From Blastococcus sp. LR1 (GTDB lineage: Bacteria; Actinomycetota; Actinomycetes; Mycobacteriales; Geodermatophilaceae): a stretch of DNA of 64,000 bases. The DNA lies in assembly GCF_020166105.1 (NCBI RefSeq), contig NZ_JAIUJY010000003.1, forward strand, positions 62,001 to 126,000. The letters are read 5' to 3'. Each line of letters opens with the position of its first letter. Position 1 is the first letter of the stretch. The notes under the pieces are model-generated. The model saw only the letters and a list, made by a program, of their open reading frames with translations. It had not been told where the DNA came from and did not search any database. Shown in pieces: positions 28,266 to 37,889 of this stretch. The translations under genes and the position numbers were made by a program.

Positions 28266-28320
28266 CTGCCGAGGGCGGTGGCCGGAGGCGTCGGCTCGGA
28301 GCGGCGGGTGGCGGGCGGGG

Positions 28321-28971
28321 TCAGTGGCGTGAGGTCTGCGGCTCCCAGCAGGGCGCGATCTCGCGGGTGTAGCGCCGGCCGAACGTCCGCGTGAGCACGG
28401 TGACCACCGGTGGCGGGATCGTCGACCGCAGGAACTGACGCTCGGGGTCGCCCATGCCGTCGGTGAGCCAGGCGAAGAAACGGCCGGTCTCGCCCAGCGG
28501 CCGGCTGCGCAGCTTCTTCTCCACCGCCTTCCACTGCGCCGAGTCGTGGTGGGGTGCGAGCTGCGGCTCGAGCTCGTCCTCCTCGTGCCGCAGGTGCTGC
28601 TCGACGATCTCCTGCGTCCGCCCGACGCTGGCCTTCGCGCCGAGGGCATCGGCCGTCGAGCCCGTGGCAGCCAGCGAGTCCAGCGCGGTGGAGGTCTGCG
28701 CGAGGGTCTCGGCCATCGCCTCGTGCTCGGACTCCATCGTGGCGAGCAGCTCGGCATCGACGCCCACCGAGGCGAGCATCGGCCAGATGTGGGTGTCCTC
28801 GGACACGTGGTGGTGGTGCAGCTCGGCGTGCAGGTTGGCGAAGGCCCGCGCCAGCTCCGTGCCGCGACCGCGGTCGCCGTCCTGCCAGTCGTCCAGCGCC
28901 GTCGAGAGACGCTGCAGGTCCCGCCGTACCGCGGCGTGGATCACCCGGTTCATCGTCATCGGCCCAGCCAT
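28321..28971 (-). CDS. Hemerythrin HHE-domain protein
   Basis: A 216-residue protein of helical HHE type. Histidine/glutamate ligands appear in the expected order: HAAVRRDLQRL near residue 12, LHAELHHHHVSEDTHIWP near 47-64, MESEHEAM near 79-86 and VEQHLRHEEDELEPQL near 122-137, enough for a diiron or O2/NO-responsive site. The C-terminal 70 residues are a less conserved tail. The start ATG at 28971 has no ribosome site, but TAGCGT lies six bases upstream, suggesting a leaderless message. The gene sits exactly between two long palindromic elements. Confidence 0.85.
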   Translation of the reverse strand: MAGPMTMNRVIHAAVRRDLQRLSTALDDWQDGDRGRGTELARAFANLHAELHHHHVSEDTHIWPMLASVGVDAELLATMESEHEAMAETLAQTSTALDSLAATGSTADALGAKASVGRTQEIVEQHLRHEEDELEPQLAPHHDSAQWKAVEKKLRSRPLGETGRFFAWLTDGMGDPERQFLRSTIPPPVVTVLTRTFGRRYTREIAPCWEPQTSRH

Positions 28972-29031
28972 GGAGGAACGCTAGACCCGCCGCGCGCCCG
29001 CGGGGACCCTTCCGGCCGCGCCTCGAACGCA

Positions 29032-29098
29032 CTCTGCGCACGCAACTCGCGCTACTGACGTCCTGCAGGACCCCAGAGCGCGAGTTGCGTGCGCAGAG
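29032..29098. repeat. Long palindromic element, copy 2 (REP-like)
   Basis: A 67-base element with perfect 22-base arms (29032-29053 and 29077-29098, beginning CTCTGCGCACGC) and a 23-base loop containing TCCTGCAGGA. It shares its outer ends and core with the element at 28199-28265. It lies ten bases after the argG stop and upstream of the HHE gene, so it could terminate neither, either or both; a repetitive-element origin is better supported. Confidence 0.88.
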
Positions 29099-29107
29099 CG
29101 TCGTCGA

Positions 29108-30594
<1,487 letters not shown>

Positions 30595-30603
30595 GAAGCG
30601 GGG

Positions 30604-31341
30604 TCAGCGGGGGACGGCGTTGTACGCCGCGGTCACCGCCTCGCGCACCGCGGTGGACAGCGGGCGGAGCGCCGCGTCCCGCTTCGCGGCCTGCGCGTGG
30701 TTCACCGCGGCACCCGGCGCATCGGTCGCCGCCAGGTCGAGGACGGCGGCCAGCCGCAGCGCCCGGCCGAGGATCGACAGCGCCAGCGGGTCGTGGTCAT
30801 CGGGCAGCCCGGGCGCCGACATCGGGCGGGCCATGCCTGCGAGCAGCGCGGGCACCTCGGGGTGCCAGCGGGCGAGGTCGAGCTCGGCCAGCGTGCGGGC
30901 GGACTCGGTCACCGCCAGGTCCAGCGCGCCGGAGGCCGCCCGGAGCGTGCCCTCCACGGGCGGGGGAGGGGGTGCGACGCCGTCCAGGACGTACGCCGTC
31001 CAGTCGACGACGTCGTTGCCGAGGTGCTCCGGCACCAGGACCACCCGGTCGCCGACGGCGGCCTGCCCGGCCTCCAGGGCGACCGGCGCCAGCCCGGGGA
31101 CGGCGGGGAGTCCGCGGACGTCGCCGGGGGCGGGCAGCACCAGCCGAACCCGCCGCTCGCCCAGCACCCGCACGGCGGTGAGCGCCTCGCCCAGCGGAAC
31201 GGCGCCGTCGGTGCCGGGCAGTCCGCTCACCCGGTGGGCGGAGTCGCCGGTGATGGCGTCGAGGGCGTCGTCGAAGGAGGCGCGGCCGGTGAGCCAGGCG
31301 GTCGTCCACACCGCGAAGCGGCCGGCGGGGAAATCGTGCAC
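30604..31341 (-). CDS. Conserved hypothetical actinobacterial protein
   Basis: A 245-residue soluble protein with no domain I can name. It is Ala/Leu/Val-rich with a mid-protein proline run (VAPPPPPVEG, about residues 121-130) separating two halves; the N-terminal half starts MHDFPAGRFAVWTTAWLTGR and the second half is predicted helical. The GTG at 31341 has no ribosome site but TAGCCT seven bases upstream. Its stop is only 38 to 45 bases before argG, which has its own operator in that gap. Divergent from nfeD. Confidence 0.6.
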   Translation of the reverse strand: MHDFPAGRFAVWTTAWLTGRASFDDALDAITGDSAHRVSGLPGTDGAVPLGEALTAVRVLGERRVRLVLPAPGDVRGLPAVPGLAPVALEAGQAAVGDRVVLVPEHLGNDVVDWTAYVLDGVAPPPPPVEGTLRAASGALDLAVTESARTLAELDLARWHPEVPALLAGMARPMSAPGLPDDHDPLALSILGRALRLAAVLDLAATDAPGAAVNHAQAAKRDAALRPLSTAVREAVTAAYNAVPR

Positions 31342-31449
31342 GGCAGCGAGGCTACGGCCGTCGCGGGGGCGGTCGCGGAGACCACCGGTGTTGTCCCAGG
31401 TGGGTCACGATGGGTGAGACGAGGGCCACCCGTCTGCCAGACTCCGGAC

Positions 31450-31887
31450 ATGGCTGCCTGGCTGATCTGGCTGATCGGTGCCGTCGCGCTCGCCTTCGGC
31501 GAGGTCCTGACGCTCGATCTCGTCCTGCTCATGCTCGCCGGCGGTGCGCTCGGCGGGCTGACCGTCGCCCTGGCGGGCGGCCCCGCGGTGCTCCAGGTGG
31601 TGGCGTTCATCGCCGTCTCCGGCCTGCTGCTCGGCGGCGTCCGGCCGCTGGCCAAGCGCCACCTGGAGAACCGGACGCCCCTGCAGCTCGACGGCATCGA
31701 CACGCTGATCGGGAAGACCGCGAAGGTCACCCGGGACGTCGACGTCTCCGGTGGGCGCATCCAGCTGGGCGCCGACGAGTGGACCGCCCGCAGCCAGCAC
31801 GGCGGCGAGACCTTCGCCGTCGGCGCCACCGTCCGGATCCTCCAGGTGGACGGGGCGACGGCGGTCGTCGGTGACGCGCTGGAGTGA
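31450..31887 (+). CDS. NfeD-family membrane protein
   Basis: A 145-residue short-form NfeD: two to three N-terminal membrane segments (WLIWLIGAVALAFGEVLTL, VLLMLAGGALGGLTVAL, VVAFIAVSGLLLGGV) and a C-terminal OB-fold beta domain (IDTLIGKTAKVTRDV to VRILQVDGATAVVG). NfeD proteins partner SPFH/stomatin proteins in membrane microdomains, and the SPFH gene follows 78 bases downstream. The ATG at 31450 begins directly at the first membrane helix. Confidence 0.87.
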   Translation: MAAWLIWLIGAVALAFGEVLTLDLVLLMLAGGALGGLTVALAGGPAVLQVVAFIAVSGLLLGGVRPLAKRHLENRTPLQLDGIDTLIGKTAKVTRDVDVSGGRIQLGADEWTARSQHGGETFAVGATVRILQVDGATAVVGDALE

Positions 31888-31965
31888 ACATGACGCCGGG
31901 CGGCTGACCCGGCGGACCGGACCGGGCAGGATCTGCCTGGACCCCCCGAGGAAGGGAGCCCCGCC

Positions 31966-33201
31966 GTGGAATCGGCCCTCATCGCACTGCTCGTTCTCGC
32001 CGCCCTGGTGATCTTCGTGATCGCCAAGAGCGTGACCATCGTTCCGCAGGCGCAGGCCAAGGTCGTGGAGCGGCTGGGCCGTTACAGCCGCACGCTCTCG
32101 CCCGGCCTGTCGATCCTGGTGCCCTTCGTCGACCGGGTGCGCGCGACCATCGACCTGCGCGAGCAGGTCATCTCCTTCCCGCCCCAGCCGGTCATCACGG
32201 CCGACAACCTCCAGGTCGGCATCGACACCGTCCTGTACTTCCAGGTCACCGACCCGCGACTGGCCGTGTACGGCATCGCGAACTACATCACCGGCATGGA
32301 GCAGCTGACCACCACCACGCTGCGCAACGTCGTCGGTGGCCTGAACCTCGAGGGCGCGCTCACCGGCCGCGACGGCATCAACTCGCAGCTGCGTGACGTG
32401 CTGGACGGAACCACGGGGCCGTGGGGACTGCGCGTGGCCCGCGTGGAGATCAAGGCCATCGACCCGCCGGCCTCCATCCAGGACTCGATGGAGAAGCAGA
32501 TGCGCGCCGATCGCGACAAGCGCGCGATCATCCTCACCGCCGAGGGCGCGCGGCAGTCGGCCATCACCACGGCCGAGGGGCAGAAGGCGGCGGCGATCCT
32601 GTCGGCCGAGGGCATGAAGCAGGCCGCGATCCTCGAGGCGGAGGCGGAGCGGCAGAGCCGGATCCTGCGCGCCGAGGGTGAGCGCGCCGCGCTGTACCTG
32701 CAGGCGCAGGGTCAGGCGAAGTCGATCGAGACGGTCTTCCAGGCCATCCACGACGGCAAACCCGACCAGGGGCTGCTGGCCTACCAGTACCTGCAGACGC
32801 TGCCGCAGATCGCGCAGGGGGACGCCAACAAGATGTGGATCGTGCCCAGCGAGTTCAGCAAGGCGCTCGACGGGCTGGCCAACCTCGGCGGCGCCGGCGA
32901 GGGCAAGTCCTGGATGGACGTCCCGTCGCCCGGAGACGGCGGGCAGGGCAATGGGGGCAACGGCTCTGCCAAGCCGGGGCTGGACACCAGCAGCTGGTTC
33001 GAGTCGCAGCTGCCCCGCGCGGCCGACCAGCCCGAGGCGAAGATCGAGCTGTCCAGCATCACCGACAGCGCTCCGGCGATTCCGACGCCGCCGCCGCTGT
33101 CGCAGGTGAAGGCCGACGTCCAGGAGAGCGGCCCGGCCGCCGACCCCGCCGTCCGGCAGCAGTTCGACGTGCCGGACCAGGGCGAGGCCCCGCAGCGCTG
33201 A
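31966..33201 (+). CDS. SPFH/Band 7 (stomatin/paraslipin-like) protein
   Basis: A 411-residue membrane-anchored protein. One N-terminal transmembrane helix (ALIALLVLAALVIFVIAKSV) is followed by the Band 7 domain (QAKVVERLGRYSRTLSPGLS, IDLREQVISFPPQPVITADN, about residues 30-215), an Ala/Glu/Lys coiled coil (about 185-265) and a Gly/Pro/Ser-rich tail of about 100 residues that is probably disordered. Such proteins form ring-like oligomers organising lipid microdomains and chaperoning membrane proteases. GTG start behind AGGAAGGGAG; upstream nfeD is the usual operon partner. A strong hairpin follows. Confidence 0.9.
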   Translation: MESALIALLVLAALVIFVIAKSVTIVPQAQAKVVERLGRYSRTLSPGLSILVPFVDRVRATIDLREQVISFPPQPVITADNLQVGIDTVLYFQVTDPRLAVYGIANYITGMEQLTTTTLRNVVGGLNLEGALTGRDGINSQLRDVLDGTTGPWGLRVARVEIKAIDPPASIQDSMEKQMRADRDKRAIILTAEGARQSAITTAEGQKAAAILSAEGMKQAAILEAEAERQSRILRAEGERAALYLQAQGQAKSIETVFQAIHDGKPDQGLLAYQYLQTLPQIAQGDANKMWIVPSEFSKALDGLANLGGAGEGKSWMDVPSPGDGGQGNGGNGSAKPGLDTSSWFESQLPRAADQPEAKIELSSITDSAPAIPTPPPLSQVKADVQESGPAADPAVRQQFDVPDQGEAPQR

Positions 33202-33214
33202 CGCCGGACGCACG

Positions 33215-33246
33215 ACGGGCCGGCACCCCGAGGGGTGCCGGCCCGT
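33215..33246. terminator. Bidirectional terminator between SPFH gene and sigF
   Basis: Fifteen-base perfect stem (arms 33215-33229 and 33232-33246, ACGGGCCGGCACCCC and its complement) with a tight loop, located between convergent genes whose stops are at 33201 and 33251. Confidence 0.8.
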
Positions 33247-33250
33247 TGCG

Positions 33251-34213
33251 TCAGTCCTTGAGCAGGCCCTCGCGGAGCTTGGCCAGGGTCTGGCTGAGCA
33301 GCCGGGAGACGTGCATCTGAGAGATGCCGATGTCCGCGGCGATCTGCGACTGGGTCATGTTGCCGAAGAACCGCAGGATCAGGATGCGGCGCTCCCGGGC
33401 CGGGATGGTGGCCAGCAGGGGCTGCAGCGACTCGCGGTACTCCACCCCCTCCAGCGCCGCGTCCTCCTCGCCCAGCGTCGCCGCCAGGGTGGGGGAGTCG
33501 TCCTCCCCGGAGAGCCGCTCGTCCAGGGAGCTGCTGCGGTAGGCGTTGGCCACGGCCAGCCCCTCGAGCACCTCCGCGCGGGGGATGCCCAGGTGCTCGG
33601 CCAGCTCCGACGGCGTCGGCGCCCGGCCGTTCTTCTGGGCGAGCTCGCCCACCGCCGAGTTCAGCGACAGGTGCAGCTCCTGCAGCCGGCGCGGCACCCG
33701 CACCGACCAGCCCTGGTCGCGGAAGTGGCGCTTGATCTCGCCGGTGATGGTCGGCACCGCGAAGGACAGGAACTCCACGCCGCGGGTCGGGTCGAACCGG
33801 TCGATGGCCGCGATCAGGCCGAGGGTGCCGACCTGCAACAGGTCGTCGAAGGGCTCACCGCGGTTGCTGAACCGGCGAGCGAAGTGCCGGACGAGGGGCA
33901 GGTGCTCCTCGACCAGGATCTCGCGCAACCGTTCGCGGCGCGGGTCCTCCTTCTCCAGCGTGGCCAGCTCCGCGAACAGCGGTGCGGTCCGCTCCGCCCG
34001 CTTGCGGTTCTCCGACATCGGGACGACCTCGGCCACCACGTCGGGCTCGGCGACGGGCGCGTCGGCGACCGGCACGTCGACGGCCGGCTCCTCGCTCACC
34101 GCCTCGGCGGTGTCGTCAGAGGTGGTCGCGGCCGGCGTCGTCGGGTCCGCGTCCTCGCCCGGGCGGGCGTCCAGCGGCTCCTCGACGGAGTCGGTGGCAG
34201 CGGACGGGGTCAC
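33251..34213 (-). CDS. sigF: RNA polymerase sigma factor, SigB/SigF family
   Basis: A 320-residue general-stress sigma factor. An acidic, Ala/Val/Pro-rich N-terminal extension of about 65 residues precedes the canonical domains: region 2 (FSNRGEPFDDLLQVGTLGLI through FLSFAVPTITGEIKRHFRDQ, about 112-170), region 3 (ELAEHLGIPRAEVLEGLAVA) and region 4 (RRILILRFFGNMTQSQIAAD, then SQMHVSRLLSQTLAKLR). It starts at GTG 34213 overlapping the rsbW stop, so sigma and antagonist are co-translated. A SigF-type promoter at 34849-34823 suggests autoregulation. Confidence 0.93.
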   Translation of the reverse strand: MTPSAATDSVEEPLDARPGEDADPTTPAATTSDDTAEAVSEEPAVDVPVADAPVAEPDVVAEVVPMSENRKRAERTAPLFAELATLEKEDPRRERLREILVEEHLPLVRHFARRFSNRGEPFDDLLQVGTLGLIAAIDRFDPTRGVEFLSFAVPTITGEIKRHFRDQGWSVRVPRRLQELHLSLNSAVGELAQKNGRAPTPSELAEHLGIPRAEVLEGLAVANAYRSSSLDERLSGEDDSPTLAATLGEEDAALEGVEYRESLQPLLATIPARERRILILRFFGNMTQSQIAADIGISQMHVSRLLSQTLAKLREGLLKD

Positions 34214-34701
34214 CGGGCCACCGATACGGTCTGGTCGCTGCCCACCCCGGTGGGGTGCTGACCGGGCAGGTACTTGTCCATCGAGATGACGCCGACGGAT
34301 GCCTGGCTGCCGTCGCCGGCGGGCACGTCGGCCTGCGTCGAACGCCGGCCCTCGACCGCGTCGACCAGGGCCGCGAGGACGGCCCAGCCGAAGCCGTCGG
34401 TCGGCACCTCGGTGCCGTCGGCGGTGGGAACCCAGGCGTCGATGTGCAGGCCGGTCCGCGTCGTCTCGAAGACGACGGTCAGGGGCGCGTCGCCGTCGGC
34501 GATCGTGCTGAGCGTCGCGCAGGCCTCGTCCACGGCGAGGCGGAGGTCCTCGACGGCGTCCAGGTCGTAGTCCATGCGCATCGCCAGGTCACCGGCCATG
34601 GCGCGGACCGCAGGCAGCTGGGTCGCCGTGGTGGGCACGCGCAGCTCCAGCCGTTCCGGGCGCCGCGCATCCTGCGCGAGGGGGCCCCTCGAGTCGACCA
34701 T
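34210..34701 (-). CDS. rsbW: Anti-sigma factor, RsbW-like serine kinase/ATPase
   Basis: A 163-residue GHKL-fold protein. The N-box is LRLAVDEACATLSTIADG (about residues 56-73), with the Glu and Asn-equivalent positions of RsbW/SpoIIAB; the later ATP-lid sequences are divergent (VPTADGTEVPTDGFGWAVLA). It would hold SigF inactive and phosphorylate an RsbV-type STAS protein. The start ATG at 34701 has AAGGAG ten bases upstream. It is upstream of and overlapping sigF, as in mycobacterial usfX-sigF. The GHKL G-boxes are weak, so kinase activity is less sure than sigma binding. Confidence 0.85.
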   Translation of the reverse strand: MVDSRGPLAQDARRPERLELRVPTTATQLPAVRAMAGDLAMRMDYDLDAVEDLRLAVDEACATLSTIADGDAPLTVVFETTRTGLHIDAWVPTADGTEVPTDGFGWAVLAALVDAVEGRRSTQADVPAGDGSQASVGVISMDKYLPGQHPTGVGSDQTVSVAR

Positions 34702-34822
34702 CCGTCGTCCGCTCCTTCGTTCCCGGCGCGCTCGACCCTCGAGCCGCGGCGGTCCATCCTGTTCCCGGGGCGCGACCCCGGTGGGGCCGGCCGTCGTCCG
34801 GGTCACTGCACAAGGGGGCTGG

Positions 34823-34849
34823 TTACCCCCGGCTGCAGGGCCCGGAAAC
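34823..34849 (-). promoter_or_regulatory. SigF-type promoter of rsbW-sigF
   Basis: Read on the minus strand, GTTT (34849-34846) is followed after 17 bases by GGGTAA (34828-34823), matching the SigB/SigF consensus GTTT-N15-17-GGGTA. It lies 122 bases upstream of the rsbW start and predicts positive autoregulation of the stress operon. Confidence 0.65.
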
Positions 34850-34923
34850 GTGCTCAGCGCCACCGGGTGGAACCCCTGGGGCGCGGTTGCCGCACCCCTC
34901 ACCCTGCTGTTTCCTGGCCCGAG

Positions 34924-36753
34924 ATGAGCGTCAGTTCCGGCAGTCTGCCACCCGCGTCCGGCGGCCCCCTTGACGAGGGGTCCGCCGTGCTGGTCGCCGC
35001 CCTGGAGGCGGCTCCGCAGGCGATCTTCTTCCTCAGGGCAGGCGCGTCGGAACCGCTGTGGCGCAATGCCCGGGCCCGGGCGCTGTCCGTGGGTGGCGAC
35101 GGCCTGCCGCAGATCGCCGGCCGGCCGGTCAGCGACGCCGTGGAGGCGGCCGTGCGCAACGGCCGCGCCGAGACGGTGCTCGGGCCGCTCGGTTCGGGTG
35201 GGCCGCAGACGTCGGCCGTCGCACGCCCGCTCACGGTCGACGGGGAGGCCGCCGCGATCGTCGTGCTGGAGGAGATCCACGGCGACGCCGCGGACGACCT
35301 GCACCGCGCGCAGCTCGCACTCCTGCCGCCGTCGCTGCCGATGCTGCCGGACCTGCGGCTGTCGGGCAGCTACCACCGCGCCACCGACGCCTCGGTCGCC
35401 GGCGGCGACTGGTACGACGCCGTGCCCCTGGGCAAGGGGCGGCTGGCCCTCGTCGTGGGGGACGCCGTCGGCCATGGGGTCGCCGCTGCCGGAGCCATGA
35501 GCCGGCTCCGCGGGGCGCTGCGGTCCACCCTGCTGCGCGAGAGCGAGCCCGGGGCCGTCCTCGCCACCCTGGACGCCTTCGCCGCCGAGATGGAGGACGT
35601 GGAGGGCACCTCCATCTTCTATGGCGTCCTGGACGCCGCCACCGGACGCCTGGTCTACAGCGCCGCCGGCCACCCCGCCCCGCTGGTGGTCGGGTCCGAC
35701 GGCGCCATCGCGTGGCTCGAGGTGACGCCGCGGCCGCCGCTGGGCAGCCTGCCCGGCGCCCCGTCGCCGGTGCACGAGGACGTGCTGCCGCACGGTGCGA
35801 CGCTGGTCCTGTTCTCCAACGGCGCCGTCATGGGGACCGACGAACGCCCCGACGAGGCGCTGGACCGGCTCGGCGAGGTGTCTCGCGAGGTGCTGGGCCG
35901 CTCCGGGAACCTGGACGCCGAGACCGCGGCGGGGCTGGCCGACGCCGTCGCCGAGGGCGTTCGTCGTCCACACGGCTGGCTCGACGACGTCGCCGTCCTC
36001 GTGGCGCACCGTCGGGCGAGCACCCAGGACTCCCTGCGGCTCGACCTCACGGCGGTGCCGCAGGCCCTGCCGGGCGTGCGCCGCCGGCTGACCGCATGGC
36101 TGACCGAGCTCGGCATGGGCGAGCAGGACCGGGTGGGGGTCATCGTCGCCGTCGGCGAGGCCTGCGCCAACGCCGCCGAGCACGCCTACGCGGGCGCCGA
36201 GCCGGGGCCGATGTCGGTGACCGCGGAGGTCGACGTCGACGGCGTCCTCACCGTCACCGTGCACGACGAGGGCACCTGGCGGCCACCGGACCGCGACCCC
36301 GGTGACCGCGGGCGCGGGCTGCTGATCATGCGTCAGCTCGTGGACGGCGTGACCCTCGTGGAGGACCACGGGACGACTGTCACCCTGAGCTTCAGGTTGA
36401 GGCAGACCCCGGACGCCGACCTTGACCAGCCGCGTGCCAGCGAGGGCGTGGAGGTCGTCGTGGACCGCGAGGGGGAGCGGCCGGTCGTCCGGGCCCGCGG
36501 GGCGATCGACTCGCTGTGCGCCGAGCAGCTGCGTATCCGCCTGCTGGAGGCGAGCCACGGCGGCGCGATCCCCATGGAGCTGGACCTCAGCGGGGTGAGC
36601 CTGTTCAGCAGCGCCGCGGTGCGGGTGGTGCTGGCGATCGCGCGCATCGCCCGGGACGAGAACTGGCGCCTGGTGGTCCACGCGCCCGCCGGCGGGGTGA
36701 CCCGGCACGTGCTCGAGATCAGCGGGCTGGACGGGTTGGTCGACCTGCGCTGA
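34924..36753 (+). CDS. RsbU-RsbW-RsbV fusion: PP2C phosphatase + GHKL kinase + STAS
   Basis: A 609-residue multi-domain regulator divergent from rsbW-sigF. Residues about 20-120 resemble a PAS-like sensor; about 125-360 are a SpoIIE/PP2C phosphatase (ASVAGGDWYDAVPLGKG, VVGDAVGHGVAAAGAMSRLR, LDDVAVLVAH); about 370-490 a GHKL ATPase with VAVGEACANAAEHAYAG and RGRGLLIMRQLVD; about 500-605 a STAS domain with SLFSSAAVRVV holding candidate phospho-serines. One metal-binding motif reads FSNGAVMG where the family usually has (S/T)DG, so phosphatase activity may be altered. The ATG at 34924 has no ribosome site. It joins all three partner-switching activities in one chain. Confidence 0.87.
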   Translation: MSVSSGSLPPASGGPLDEGSAVLVAALEAAPQAIFFLRAGASEPLWRNARARALSVGGDGLPQIAGRPVSDAVEAAVRNGRAETVLGPLGSGGPQTSAVARPLTVDGEAAAIVVLEEIHGDAADDLHRAQLALLPPSLPMLPDLRLSGSYHRATDASVAGGDWYDAVPLGKGRLALVVGDAVGHGVAAAGAMSRLRGALRSTLLRESEPGAVLATLDAFAAEMEDVEGTSIFYGVLDAATGRLVYSAAGHPAPLVVGSDGAIAWLEVTPRPPLGSLPGAPSPVHEDVLPHGATLVLFSNGAVMGTDERPDEALDRLGEVSREVLGRSGNLDAETAAGLADAVAEGVRRPHGWLDDVAVLVAHRRASTQDSLRLDLTAVPQALPGVRRRLTAWLTELGMGEQDRVGVIVAVGEACANAAEHAYAGAEPGPMSVTAEVDVDGVLTVTVHDEGTWRPPDRDPGDRGRGLLIMRQLVDGVTLVEDHGTTVTLSFRLRQTPDADLDQPRASEGVEVVVDREGERPVVRARGAIDSLCAEQLRIRLLEASHGGAIPMELDLSGVSLFSSAAVRVVLAIARIARDENWRLVVHAPAGGVTRHVLEISGLDGLVDLR

Positions 36754-36811
36754 GGGGTGACCCCGGGACGCCCCGCGTTTGCGGAACGCCTCCGGTGCTC
36801 ATCCACCGCCC

Positions 36812-37822
36812 GTGAGACTGCGGCGGAGCAACGTGCACGGCCCCGGCTACACGCGCCGGCGCGCAGGGCGGGGCTTCGCCTACCGCGACCTCGACGGCTC
36901 GCTCATCAAGGACGACGAGCGGCTCGACCGGATCCGCGGGCTGGCGATCCCACCGGCGTGGAAGGACGTCTGGATCTGCCCCTGGCCCAACGGACACATC
37001 CAGGCCACCGGCGTCGACGCGGCCGGCCGCCGCCAGTACCGCTACCACGACCAGTGGCGCGCGCGGCGGGACGCGGAGAAGCACGAACGGGTCCTGGAGA
37101 TCGCCCGGCAGCTGCCGGACGTGCGGGACGCGGTGAAGGCGGCGCTGCGGACCCGCGGCCTGAACCGGGACCGGGTGCTCGCCACGGCCATCCGGCTGCT
37201 CGACCTCGGGGCCTTCCGCATCGGCAGCGAGCAGTACGAGGAGGAGAACGGGACCTTCGGGCTGGCCACGCTCAAACGGGCACACGTCTCCGTGCGTGGG
37301 GAGCGCACCTTCTTCTCCTACGTCGCCAAGGGTGGGATCGAGCGCGAGGTGGAGATCACCGACCGGCCGGTGGCCACCGTCGTCCGGCAGCTCCTGGAGC
37401 GGCCCGCCGACGCGGGGGAGGACCTGCTGGCCTATCAGACCGAGGACGGCTCCTGGCGGGACGTCGTCAGCACCGAGATCAACACCTATCTGAAGGAGAT
37501 CAGCGGCGCCGAGATCTCCGCCAAGGACTTCCGGACCTGGACGGCGACCGTCCTGATGGCCGCCACGCTGGCCGAGGTGCCGCCCCCGGCCTCGAAGACC
37601 GCCCGCAAGAAGGTGGTCAGCGCGGCGTACAAGCGGGTGAGCGAGCAGCTGGGCAACACGCCGGCGGTGTGCCGGGCGAGCTACGTGGACCCGCGCGTGG
37701 TCGACCGGTTCGAGCACGGCGAGACAGTGGCGCACGTCCTGCGGGACGCCGAGGAGGCCGACGCGGACCGGGACACCCAGAAGGTGCTGGAGCAGGCGGT
37801 CTGCCAGCTGCTGTCGGCCTAG
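36812..37822 (+). CDS. DNA topoisomerase IB
   Basis: A 336-residue poxvirus/eukaryote-like type IB enzyme. The N-terminal DNA-clamp domain contains GRGFAYRDLDG and LAIPPAWKDVWICP; the catalytic domain has LDLGAFRIGSEQYEEENGTF (catalytic Arg), TLKRAHVSV, the KDFRTWTATVLM segment with the second Arg, and the active-site Tyr at about residue 291 in CRASYVDPRVVD. It nicks and religates one strand to relax supercoils. The GTG at 36812 fits the family N-terminus; a TTG at 36779 is also in frame. It follows the SigF regulator gene by 58 bases, so stress co-regulation is possible. Confidence 0.92.
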   Translation: MRLRRSNVHGPGYTRRRAGRGFAYRDLDGSLIKDDERLDRIRGLAIPPAWKDVWICPWPNGHIQATGVDAAGRRQYRYHDQWRARRDAEKHERVLEIARQLPDVRDAVKAALRTRGLNRDRVLATAIRLLDLGAFRIGSEQYEEENGTFGLATLKRAHVSVRGERTFFSYVAKGGIEREVEITDRPVATVVRQLLERPADAGEDLLAYQTEDGSWRDVVSTEINTYLKEISGAEISAKDFRTWTATVLMAATLAEVPPPASKTARKKVVSAAYKRVSEQLGNTPAVCRASYVDPRVVDRFEHGETVAHVLRDAEEADADRDTQKVLEQAVCQLLSA

Positions 37823-37825
37823 ACA

Positions 37826-37867
37826 CGACGAAGGCCCCCGCCGGATGTCCGGCAGGGGCCCTCGTCG
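37826..37867. terminator. Bidirectional terminator after topoisomerase IB
   Basis: Two 20-base arms (37826-37845 and 37848-37867) pair at 18 of 20 positions around a small ATGT-type loop. They lie between the convergent topoisomerase and STAS genes. Confidence 0.8.
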
Positions 37868-37889
37868 TCCGGCCCCGGAGGGCCGTCGT

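Noticed and set aside
28199..29098. Composite transposon around the HHE gene
   Set aside because: The flanking palindromes are self-complementary and no transposase or target-site duplication is visible; kept only as a dispersed-repeat finding.
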